A DNA stretch of 64,000 nt from Burkholderiales bacterium (GTDB taxonomy: Bacteria; Pseudomonadota; Gammaproteobacteria; Burkholderiales; SG8-41). The stretch lies in NCBI GenBank assembly GCA_036262035.1, contig DATAJS010000019.1:49383-113382 (forward strand). Direction: 5' to 3'. Positions within the stretch are counted from its first letter, which is position 1. Each line of letters starts with the position of its first letter. Of this stretch, positions 26,193 to 34,718 are shown in pieces. The translations under genes and the position numbers were made by a program. The notes beneath the pieces are model-generated. The model was not told the origin of the DNA. It saw nothing but the letters and a program-made list of their open reading frames with translations, and searched no databases.

Positions 26193-29100
26193 GTCGCCTC
26201 TTCCTCCGGCGCGGGCTGCATCTCGCGGCCGCGTCGGCGGTGGGTCCAGCTCACGGCGCGCTCCACCGCGACGAACAGAACCGGGATGATGAAGATCCCG
26301 ACCAGCGTCGCGCACGTCATCCCCCAGACGACCGCGACGCCCATCGACACGCGGGCGCCGGCGCCCGCGCCCGTCGCGCTCGCGAGCGGGACCACGCCGA
26401 GAATGAACGCGAACGAAGTCATCAGGATCGGCCGCAAGCGCAGCTTCGCGGCTTCGACGGCGGCTTCGACCGGATCGTCGCCACGGTCGACCGCGACTTT
26501 CGCGAACTCCACGATGAGGATCGCGTTTTTCGCGGACAGGCCGATCAGCAGGATCAGCCCGATCTGCGCGTAGATGTTGTTGGTGAGGCCGGCGACCGCG
26601 AGCGCGAGCATCGCGCCGAAGATGCCGATGGGCACCGCGAGCAGCACCGCGAACGGCACCGACCAGCTCTCGTACAGCGCCGCGAGGAACAGGAACACGC
26701 ACACGATCGTCAGCGCGAAGATGATCGAGGTCTGCCCCGCGGTCTCCTGTTCCTGCAGCGAGAGCCCCGACCACTCGAAGGCGTAGCCCGCCGGGAGCAC
26801 CTGTGCGGCGACTTCGGCCAGCGCGGCGTTCGCCTGCGACGAGCTGTAACCCGGCGCGGCGTCGCCCGTGATGGCCGCGGTGCGGAACTGGTTGTAGCGC
26901 TGGAGCACCGCCGGCGAGCTCGTGGAGACCGCCTTGACCAGCGTCGACAGCGGCACCATGTCGCCCCGGGCGCTGCGCACGTAGAAGAGCTTGATGTCTT
27001 CGACGTTGTTGCGGAACGGGGCGTCGGCCTGCAGCGTGACCTTGTAGCTGCGGCCGAAGCGGTTGAAGTCGTTGACCTGGAGGCTGCCGAGATAGGTCTG
27101 AAGCGTTGCGAACACGTCGGTCAGCGGCACGCCGAGCTTCTTCGCTTTCTCGCGGTCGACCTGCAGGTCGTAGGCGGGCGTGCGCGGGTCCAGCGCCGAG
27201 CGGACGCTGCCGACCTCCGGACGCTTCGATGCCGCCGCGATGAACTGGTCCGCCACCGCGACGAGGTCGAAAGGCGAGCGACCCTGGCGGTCCTGCAGCA
27301 TCAGGCTGAAGCCGCCGAAAGCCCCGAGGCCGGGCAGGGCCGGCGGGTTGAGCGGCACGACCGTCGCCTGCGGGATCGCCGCGCTGCGGGCGAAGATCCG
27401 GCCGATGATGCCGTCGACGCTCTTCTCTGGCGTCGCGCGCTGGTCCCAGGGCTCCAGCGCCGTCACGAACAGCGCGCCGTTCGGCTGCTGCGAGGACGCG
27501 AGGATGTTGAAGCCGTTGACGATCAACCGGTCCTGGACGCCCGGGACTTTCGCGAGCAGCGCGTCGAGCCGCGCGGTGGCCTCCATCGTGCGGTTGAGCG
27601 ACGAGGCTTCGGGCAGGACTGCGGCGCCGATGACGAACCCCTGGTCCTCCGGCGGCACGAAAGCGGCCGGGACCTTACCGAACAGCACGACCGTCCCGAG
27701 CGCGAACGCGGCGAGCAGCGCGAGCGTGAGCGCCATGCGCCGGATCGACACGGCGACCAGCCGTCCGTAACGGTCGGTCACGCGCTCGAAGCCGCGGTTG
27801 AAAGCGCCGAAGAAGCGCGCGCCCAAGCCGCGCTTCCCGCCTTCGCTGCGCGGTTTCAGCAGCAGCGCGCTCAGCGCGGGCGTGAGCGACAGCGCGACGA
27901 ACGCCGAGATCAGCGTCGAGACCGCGACGGTGAGCGCGAACTGGCGGTAGAGCGCGCCGGCGATCCCGCCCATGAACGAGACCGGGACGAACACCGCCGC
28001 GAGCACGAGCGCGATCGCGATCACCGGCCCCGACACCTCGTCCATCGCCCTGGTCGTCGCATCGCGCGGGCTCATGCCTTGCGCGATGTGATGCTCGACC
28101 GCCTCGACGACGACGATGGCGTCGTCGACCACGATGCCGATCGCGAGCACCATGCCGAACAGCGTGAGCGTGTTGAGCGAGAACCCCAGCGTGATGAACA
28201 CCGCGAGCGTGCCGATCAGCGATACCGGTATGGCGAGAAGCGGGATCAGCGTCGCGCGCCAGGTCTGCAGGAAGAGGAACACCACCGCCATCACCAGCAG
28301 CATCGCCTCGACGAGCGTCTTCAGCACTTCCTCGAGCGAAGCCTTGACGAACACCGTGCTGTCGACCACCACGCTGTAGGTGAGGTCCGGCGGAAACGTG
28401 CGCTCGAGCTCCTTCAGCCGCGCACGCACCGCTGCCGCGACGTCCACCGCGCTCGCTTCGGGCGTCAGGTTGACGCCGAAGGCCGCGGAAGGGCGGTCGT
28501 TGTAGCGCGCCTGCACCGAGTAGTTCTGGGCGCCGAGCTCGACGCGCGCGATGTCGCGAACGCGGACGAAGGACCCGTCCGGCTGCGCCTTCACGACGAT
28601 GTTTCCGAACTCCTGCTCGGTGACGAGCCTTCCGCGTACCTCGATCGAATACTGGTACGCCTGGTCCGGCGGCGACGGGTATTGGCCGACCTGACCCGCG
28701 GGCGCCTGCACGTTCTGCTCGCGCACGGCGTTGGCGACGTCCGCCGCGGTGATCCCCAGCTGCGACATGCGGTCGGGCTTGAGCCAGATGCGCATGCCGA
28801 ACTCGGCCCCGAACACCTGCACGTCGCCGACGCCCTTGACGCGCCGGATGGCGTCCACGATGTTGATGCTGAGGTAGTTGGCGAGGAAGACCGAGTCGTA
28901 GGTGCCTTTCGGCGAGAACAGCGTGACGAACATGAGCGTGTCGGGAGTGCTCTTGCGCGTCGTGACGCCGCCGGCGATGACTTCGGACGGAAGCAGCGAG
29001 TTCGCCTGCGCGACGCGGTTCTGCACCTGCACCGACGCGATGTCGGCGTTGGTGCCCAGCCCGAAGGTCACGCGCAGCGAGTAGGTTCCCGCGCCGGTGG

Positions 29101-29344
29101 AAGTCGACTGCATGTAGAGCATGCCTTCGACGCCGTTCACCTGCTGCTCGATCGGCTGCGCGACCGACTGCTCGACCGTCTGCGCGCTCGCGCCCGGATA
29201 CGCCGCGGCGACGACGACCGTCGGCAGCGTGATCTGCGGGTACTGGGCGATCGGCAACTGGAATCCCGCGATCGCGCCGACGAGCACGATGAACAGCGCG
29301 GCGACGATCGCGAATACCGGACGCGCGATGAAGAAGTGAGCCAT
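26189..29344 (-). CDS. RND multidrug efflux permease (AcrB/HAE1 type)
   Basis: A 1051-residue inner-membrane pump of normal length. It starts MAHFFIARPVFAIV and carries the HAE1 signatures: YPQITLPTVVV, GIVVDDAIVVVEAVE with the proton-relay Asp pair in TM4, and GFSLNTLTLFGMV. The porter domains are complete and the second half mirrors the first (QIGLILLIGLSAKNAILIVEFA). It probably exports drugs or toxic hydrophobic compounds using the proton gradient. Upstream lies the adaptor gene, which is frameshifted, raising the question whether the pump has a working partner. Confidence 0.97.
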   Translation of the reverse strand: MAHFFIARPVFAIVAALFIVLVGAIAGFQLPIAQYPQITLPTVVVAAAYPGASAQTVEQSVAQPIEQQVNGVEGMLYMQSTSTGAGTYSLRVTFGLGTNADIASVQVQNRVAQANSLLPSEVIAGGVTTRKSTPDTLMFVTLFSPKGTYDSVFLANYLSINIVDAIRRVKGVGDVQVFGAEFGMRIWLKPDRMSQLGITAADVANAVREQNVQAPAGQVGQYPSPPDQAYQYSIEVRGRLVTEQEFGNIVVKAQPDGSFVRVRDIARVELGAQNYSVQARYNDRPSAAFGVNLTPEASAVDVAAAVRARLKELERTFPPDLTYSVVVDSTVFVKASLEEVLKTLVEAMLLVMAVVFLFLQTWRATLIPLLAIPVSLIGTLAVFITLGFSLNTLTLFGMVLAIGIVVDDAIVVVEAVEHHIAQGMSPRDATTRAMDEVSGPVIAIALVLAAVFVPVSFMGGIAGALYRQFALTVAVSTLISAFVALSLTPALSALLLKPRSEGGKRGLGARFFGAFNRGFERVTDRYGRLVAVSIRRMALTLALLAAFALGTVVLFGKVPAAFVPPEDQGFVIGAAVLPEASSLNRTMEATARLDALLAKVPGVQDRLIVNGFNILASSQQPNGALFVTALEPWDQRATPEKSVDGIIGRIFARSAAIPQATVVPLNPPALPGLGAFGGFSLMLQDRQGRSPFDLVAVADQFIAAASKRPEVGSVRSALDPRTPAYDLQVDREKAKKLGVPLTDVFATLQTYLGSLQVNDFNRFGRSYKVTLQADAPFRNNVEDIKLFYVRSARGDMVPLSTLVKAVSTSSPAVLQRYNQFRTAAITGDAAPGYSSSQANAALAEVAAQVLPAGYAFEWSGLSLQEQETAGQTSIIFALTIVCVFLFLAALYESWSVPFAVLLAVPIGIFGAMLALAVAGLTNNIYAQIGLILLIGLSAKNAILIVEFAKVAVDRGDDPVEAAVEAAKLRLRPILMTSFAFILGVVPLASATGAGAGARVSMGVAVVWGMTCATLVGIFIIPVLFVAVERAVSWTHRRRGREMQPAPEEEAT

Positions 29345-29351
29345 GCCGCGC

Positions 29352-30552
29352 CTATTTCGCGCCGGCCTTGGCGGCGACCGACGCCGGCGGCGTGCCCGGC
29401 GGCGCGATCGACGGCGGCGGGGTGTCGCGCAGCTGCGCTTCGGTGATGAGCGTCGGCGCGACGGTCGCGCCGTCGGGCGCCTTCTGGAAACCGTCGACGA
29501 TGATGCGCTCGTTCGGTTTCAGCCCGGACGTGACGATCCACAGCTCGCCGACCCGGTCGCCGACGGTGACCGGCCGCTGGTGCGCGACGTTCCTGTCGTC
29601 CAGCACGGAGACGAACTGCTTGCCCAGGAGCTCGCTGACCGCGCGCTGGGGGACCAGTAACGCGTTCGGGACCTCCTCGTACACGAGCTGGAGCCGGACG
29701 CTCATGCCGGGACGCAGCAGATTCTCGGGGTTGGGAAACCTCGCCCGCAGCGCCAGCGTTCCGGTGATCGGGCTCACCGCGCGGTCGGCGAAGTCGAAGG
29801 TTCCGCTGTACGCGTACGGCTTGCCGTCGGGCAGGATCATCGAGATCGGATTGGAGCGCACCTCATGCGCGATGGCCCGCCCTTTGCGGCCGCGCACGAA
29901 CCGCACGTGGTCGACCTCCGGAATACTGAAGTGCACGTAAACCGGATCGAGCGTCGACACGGTCGCGAGCACCGTCTGGCCTGCGCTGGCGAGGGCGCCG
30001 ACCTCGACCTGCTGGATCCCGATCTGTCCGCTCACCGGCGAGCGCACGCTCGTATGGCTCAGCTCCAGCCGTGCACGCTCCGCGGCGGCGCGACGCTGCT
30101 TCACCAGCGCCTGCGTCGATCTCAGCGTCGCGACCGCGGCGTCGTAGGTCGCTCGGCGGAATGGCGTTGTGGGGAAGCAGCGGCTCGTAACGCGCGACGT
30201 CCTGGCGCGCACGCGCGAGAGAAGCTTCGGCGTCCGCAACCGCGCCGAGCGCTTCGGCGACCGCGGCCTCGTACTGCCGCGGGTCGATGACGAACAGAGG
30301 CTGGTTCAGCGCGACCCGCTGTCCCGGCTCGAACAGGATGCGCTGCACCGTTCCGGTCACTTCGGGCCGCAGGTCGACCTCGCGAAACGCGCGCACCTCG
30401 CCGATCAGCTCGCCGATGACGTTGGTATCGCGCTGGATCACGGTCATCGCGATGACCTGAGGCGGCGGCGCCGCCGGCGCGCTTTTCTCTTGCGAGCAGG
30501 CGGCGAGGGCAAGCACGAGGCAGCAGCTTCCGACGGAGCGCAGGCACGGCAT
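29352..30552 (-). pseudogene. RND efflux periplasmic adaptor (AcrA/MexA type), frameshifted near 30,147
   Basis: The N-terminal part begins at 30552 with a lipoprotein signal (LALAACSQ) and reads GEVRAFREVDLRPEVTGTVQRI, the first lipoyl half, then the coiled coil up to YEPLLPHNAIPPSD. The rest continues in another frame from about 30,145, with YDAAVATLRSTQALVKQR, the second lipoyl half SPVSGQIGIQQVEVGALA, and beta-barrel and membrane-proximal domains ending at 29352. One extra base in the GG at 30147-30148 would account for the break; deleting it restores IPPSD-YDAAVA. The rest is intact, so this is a fresh mutation or an assembly error. Confidence 0.87.
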
Positions 30553-30803
30553 GGTCGCAACGTAGCCGCGGCCTCGCGAAGCCGCGTTGCCGTGATTGCC
30601 GAAAGCGCACCGGTCTTGCGCAAAATCGGACGCGACACGCGGGCCTCAATGTTGCTGCAGGGCCTCGCCGGATACCCCCAGACCAAGCCGCGCGCGGACC
30701 TGCCTGCTTACCGCCGGCCGCCGTAAGAACGCGTCGAAGGGTCGGTCGTCGGCAGGTAGTTCTTACAAGACAGCGGCGCGTGTGGGTAGCCTGGGAGCCG
30801 AAC

Positions 30804-31691
30804 ATGTACGCGAATGACGCGTTGGATCTGCCCACGTACGCGGACGCCTATGCTGCGAGCTGCGGCGACACCGTCATCTCGCGCGAGCGCGTGGGCACGG
30901 CGGGAGCGTCCGTCATCAGCTTCAAGCGTCCCCCCGGCAGCTATCCCGGCACGGCGACGTCCGATTTCGCGCTGATGATGGTCCACAACGGCGTCTGCGG
31001 GGCGGAGTTCGATCTCGGGATGGGCCGGTTCGCGCTGAGGGTGGCGCCGGGCCAGCTCTTTCTCGCGCCGCCTTTCACCCCGACCGAGAATTCGGTGCAC
31101 GGCATCGTGACCGGCGTGGTCCTGGCATTGGGACATGCGAAGGTAGCCGAGCTCCTGCACGATCTGTCGGCCGATCCGCACACGTTGTTCCGCAACTTGT
31201 ACAGCCGCCCCGTCTGCGACGATTTCATCAGGGTCGCCATCAATCAGCTCCTGGTGCTGGCGCGAGCGCGCATGATCGAGAGCACCCTGATCGCCGACGG
31301 CGCGATCCTGGCGATATTCGCGGCGCTCGCAGGGCACGGCACGAGGCGTTCGGGCAAGGCCAAGCGAGGGCTCGCCGATTGGCAGCTTCGCCGGGTGGTG
31401 GAAAAGCTCGAGTCGCTGCGGGACGTCTCTGTCGCCGAGCTTGCGGCGAGCGCTAATCTGTCCCCGTTCTACTTCTCGCGCGCATTCAAGCAGACGACGG
31501 GCGTCGCGCCTCATCACTTCCAGCAGCGGGTGAGAATAGAGCGGGCAAAAGAGCTGCTGGCAGGCACTGCTCTGTCCATCACCGAGATCGCATTGAGCGT
31601 CGGCTACGAATCGAGCCAGACGCTCGCGCGCGTTTTTCGCAAGAACGTAGGGACGACACCCGCCGCGTACCGCCGCTGTATAGCGAGCTGA
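30804..31691 (+). CDS. AraC-family transcriptional regulator
   Basis: A 295-residue regulator divergent from the RND efflux operon, with about 250 bases between. The C-terminal hundred residues hold two helix-turn-helix units: VAELAASANLSPFYFSRAFK and ITEIALSVGYESSQTLARVF, ending in the AraC signature GTTPAAYRR. The N-terminal part is a variable sensing domain with a beta-rich start. The ATG at 30804 was preferred to an upstream GTG at 30780. Position suggests control of the efflux operon, but this is inference. Confidence 0.9.
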   Translation: MYANDALDLPTYADAYAASCGDTVISRERVGTAGASVISFKRPPGSYPGTATSDFALMMVHNGVCGAEFDLGMGRFALRVAPGQLFLAPPFTPTENSVHGIVTGVVLALGHAKVAELLHDLSADPHTLFRNLYSRPVCDDFIRVAINQLLVLARARMIESTLIADGAILAIFAALAGHGTRRSGKAKRGLADWQLRRVVEKLESLRDVSVAELAASANLSPFYFSRAFKQTTGVAPHHFQQRVRIERAKELLAGTALSITEIALSVGYESSQTLARVFRKNVGTTPAAYRRCIAS

Positions 31692-31894
31692 TACTCCGTA
31701 ACGCGCGGGTCCTCGGTGTGCGTGATTGCCCGATATAGCGCAAGAGTGGTGCCTCCGAGGCAAGGCGGGCAACGCAGTCTTCGCGGCAGCGGGATATCGT
31801 TCGCGGTGCCTGCGCGATATCCTGCCCGGAAAATGTGCGACTGCGCTCTGCAACAGCCTGGTGCTTTTGCTGCACCGGCCGAGCGGCCTTAGCG

Positions 31895-32275
31895 ATGCCG
31901 CCGGCTCCGCGCGCGGCGCAAAACCCGACGGCCGCCCGACTGAAGCAGTTGTTCGCCACCCATCCGTTCGACGAGGCGGCGTGGGGAACTGCCGCCGCTG
32001 CGGATCTCCACGTTCGCATCGGCAATGCCGCGCCGGTCGTCGGCAGAGATCCCGCGCTCGGCGAGCTCAGGCGATTCTTCGCACGCGTCGATTCGATCGG
32101 AAGCGGTTTCTGCGAGATGTGTCGCGTGAGAGAAACGATCTTCGCGGAAATGGAAGTCGATTTCACGGACGAGGCGGGCGGCGGGCGACGCATACCCTGC
32201 ACGGTGGTGGCGCGGGTGGCCGGCGGCCGCGTGCTCGATATTCGCCTGCATCTCGATCCGTCGCCGATCCCTTGA
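31895..32275 (+). CDS. NTF2-like/SnoaL-fold protein
   Basis: A 126-residue protein fitting the nuclear transport factor 2 (SnoaL-like) fold: an N-terminal helix, LRRFFARVDSIGSGFCEMC, then strands RETIFAEMEVDF, RRIPCTVVARVAGGRVLDIRLHLD. Such cone-shaped domains bind small ligands or act as isomerases or polyketide cyclases, and no catalytic set can be assigned. The start is uncertain (31835 also in frame); 31895 was chosen because the longer version adds an unusual Cys-rich stretch. It stands alone. Confidence 0.68.
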   Translation: MPPAPRAAQNPTAARLKQLFATHPFDEAAWGTAAAADLHVRIGNAAPVVGRDPALGELRRFFARVDSIGSGFCEMCRVRETIFAEMEVDFTDEAGGGRRIPCTVVARVAGGRVLDIRLHLDPSPIP

Positions 32276-33003
32276 TCGGGCGCCACGCCGTGCCGTGCGC
32301 CGATTGCGCAGTGGTCGACGACCGATCTTGCCCGCAGCTCGATCGAAGGGCGGTTCGCCGGCGGAACCATCACCGTTACCGCAAGCGCGATGGCAATGTC
32401 ACCCGCAAGCATGCGCACACCGGGGAGCAGGCATCAGAGGTAAAATACGCGAGAACGACTGACGCAGCCCCCGTGGCGGTGACAACGCGGTCCGCATCGA
32501 CGACAGCGGTCTTCCGACATGGATAACGACGAACGTTATTCGCCGCGATCGGCGGCATGGCGCTATGCGGCACGTCCGCGGTTACCGCGTCACAAGGCTC
32601 GTCGCGGTTCGTGCGAGCGCCGAGAATGATCTCCTCTCATTCGTCTCGATTTCTGCGAGGCCGCGCCTATACCTCGCAAAGTCCGCCTGTTCCGCCGGCG
32701 TGGTGTGAACCGGGTGCGTTGGCTCAGCGTGGGCCGGGCCGGCGACGCACAGGACACGAGAGATCGACGAGTATGCGCGACGCTCCCGGGGCAAGGTCGC
32801 CCGCGTCGATGCCACCGCGCTCATAACGTCTTGCCGGATGACTGAGCTCAAGCGCCACGTAGCGTCATGAGACGCCATGACTCGCTCTGCGAGGCTTCAG
32901 CGACCAAGTCCAGTTAACATCGCGCCGCTCCCCGACACAGGGGCAGGTCCGCAATAAAACGAATCGGAAGGAGCGGCATCATAACCACCGCTGTCGAGCT
33001 GAC
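32276..33003. other. Intergenic stretch with no recognised gene
   Basis: These 728 bases carry only short overlapping frames on both strands without a plausible domain, ribosome site or codon pattern matching the neighbours. I see no repeat, RNA fold or regulator site in it that I can support. It could hold decayed sequence, since remnants of regulators lie to the right. Confidence 0.5.
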
Positions 33004-33771
33004 ATGAATCGGAACGTTCTGAAGTCCTGGAAGGAAATTGCCAGCTACCTGAGTGTCAGCGTCCGCACTGCGCAACGGTGGAAACAGGAACGAGGGCTGC
33101 CGGTGAGGCAGCCGGGCACGCAACGGAGGAGCGCGGTACTGGCGATCACCGCTGAGCTCGATCGCTGGCTGCTGCAGTCGTCCGCGGAGAATCCGAAGAC
33201 CCCGTTGGAAGAAGTCGAGCTGTCCGATGTCAATGCGACGAACATGCTCTGGAGCCGCCATTCGCGCCCACCGCGTTACCCGGCCGAGATCAGGCTGCTG
33301 CTCGCGATGTACCGTAAATGGGCACAGGCGGATAGCCTGTCCCTGCTCGAGGAGCTGTCCAGCTTTGCCATGCAACAATGCAAGGCGGAGTCCGCCGGTT
33401 TCAGTATCCGGGGGACCGATGAGCGGGGAGCGCAGATCTTCCGTTGGACGGCGACGCGAGGCCGGATGGAAGAATTCGTCGGGGGCACCACGCCCGCCAA
33501 TTTCAGCCCGTGCGCGGTGTGCCTGGCGCGCGATTCTCCTCAGCTGTTCGTCTATCCTGAAAAGCTCTACACCTACCTGGACACCGTCTCGCCGATCGGG
33601 GAGCTGTTGCTCGTCCCGATGCATGAGATCCACTCGCCCATCGGGACGATCTGGATAATCTCCCACGAGAATTTCCGGCGTTTCGATCTCGAAGACGTGC
33701 GGGTCTTGACGGACCTGGCCAGCATTGCGGCCGCTGCACTGGCTACGCCAGTCGGTTCTCGATCGAGCTGA
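33004..33771 (+). CDS. Helix-turn-helix plus GAF-domain protein
   Basis: A 255-residue protein. Residues 5-60 look like an excisionase/MerR-type DNA-binding helix-turn-helix: SWKEIASYLSVSVRTAQRWKQERGLPVRQ, then AVLAITAELDRWL. Residues about 110-250 form a GAF-like sensor: AMQQCKAESAGFSI, SPCAVCLARDSPQLFVYPE, ELLLVPMHEIHSPIGTIWII. It contains paired Cys in CAVC that might bind metal or react in redox sensing. It lies just before signalling genes in the same direction. Target genes and ligand are unknown. Confidence 0.8.
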   Translation: MNRNVLKSWKEIASYLSVSVRTAQRWKQERGLPVRQPGTQRRSAVLAITAELDRWLLQSSAENPKTPLEEVELSDVNATNMLWSRHSRPPRYPAEIRLLLAMYRKWAQADSLSLLEELSSFAMQQCKAESAGFSIRGTDERGAQIFRWTATRGRMEEFVGGTTPANFSPCAVCLARDSPQLFVYPEKLYTYLDTVSPIGELLLVPMHEIHSPIGTIWIISHENFRRFDLEDVRVLTDLASIAAAALATPVGSRSS

Positions 33772-34120
33772 TCGACACGACCGTCCCGGCCGCGAACGAT
33801 TCGCCGCGCGTAACGGCCTGCGGGAGCCGTAACGCTATGGGATGACGCGTGTTGGCGCTCCACGACGTTCGTTGGCGTTTCACTCGAGCGGGCGCGCACG
33901 ATACAGTCCGCGCCAGGGTTATTCCGTGTGTGTTCTCCGCATGTGGCGTGTGGGAAAGCTTGCATCAGAGATAACGCCAGAACCGGCGGAGCTGACGCCT
34001 GACGGCGTGGAGTACGGACCCGAGTCCGAGTGCAAGGCGGCCAAGCGCCCCCGTTCACGTACGGGAGCTCACGTAACTTGGCGTCGAAGATCACCGCTTC
34101 CAGCGGCAGAATGCCGGGCG
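33772..34120. other. Gene-free stretch ahead of a regulator remnant
   Basis: About 350 bases with no credible start, ribosome site or domain on either strand. The long frame that crosses it into the next remnant has no recognisable protein sequence here; it may be the decayed 5' part of that response-regulator gene. Confidence 0.4.
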
Positions 34121-34507
34121 CACCTCATCGGGTACGTCTTGGACGACTTGTCCGTCATCGCTCAAATCAAGACGTACGCTCCGCGCTCGAAGATCGTTGC
34201 GCTGTCGATGTGCACCGAGGACGCCTACGTCTCGCAGGCGCTCCGAAACGGTGCATCGGCGTTCGTATTGAAATCGCGAGGCTTCGTCGACCTCCTGCAC
34301 GCCGTGTACGAAGTGGTGGCGGGGCGGAAGCACTTGAGCCCGGAGCTCGATGCCGACGCGATCCGCCAGCTCGTGGCGCGCCTCAGTATCAGCCAGCGTA
34401 CCGCTGAAACCCACCGCGCCAATATCCGGAAGAAGTTCGAGTTCGCGAGGCACGCGGACCTCGTGTCATTCGCGCTGCGCAGAGGACTTCTCACGCGTGA
34501 CCTCTGA
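34121..34507 (+). pseudogene. Remnant of a NarL-type response regulator
   Basis: The frame shows the second half of a receiver domain (LSVIAQIKTYAPRSKIVALSM, AYVSQALRNGASAFVLK with the conserved Lys). It then has the final part of a LuxR-type helix-turn-helix (ARLSISQRTAETHRANI, RRGLL). Missing are the N-terminal receiver half with the phosphorylated Asp and about 40 residues covering the linker and first DNA-binding helices. Recognition-helix sequence survives. It is most likely an internally deleted, inactive gene. Confidence 0.7.
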
Positions 34508-34718
34508 CGAAGCCTGCCGGGCCAATTCAAACACGAACGCCAATCCAGGGCGCGGACCCTGGAATCATCGAGAAAGAAGGCGCGCTTGACGCGGTACTAC
34601 TTGTGAGGAGCGCACGCGCGCGCGATGCCATGAACTGCTCGACACAGCGCAAGAGCGCGACGGTATTCACGCGGCATTCGCATAACAACTGAGAACACAC
34701 CGGGGGGGAATACGCCAC

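Noticed and set aside
26174..29446. Long open frame on the plus strand opposite the RND pump gene
   Set aside because: It is Arg/His/Asp-rich with no domains and mirrors the codon bias of a GC-rich gene on the other strand, which shows a full pump sequence.
32557..32878. Overlapping short open frames on both strands
   Set aside because: No ribosome site, no domain pattern and codon use unlike neighbours.
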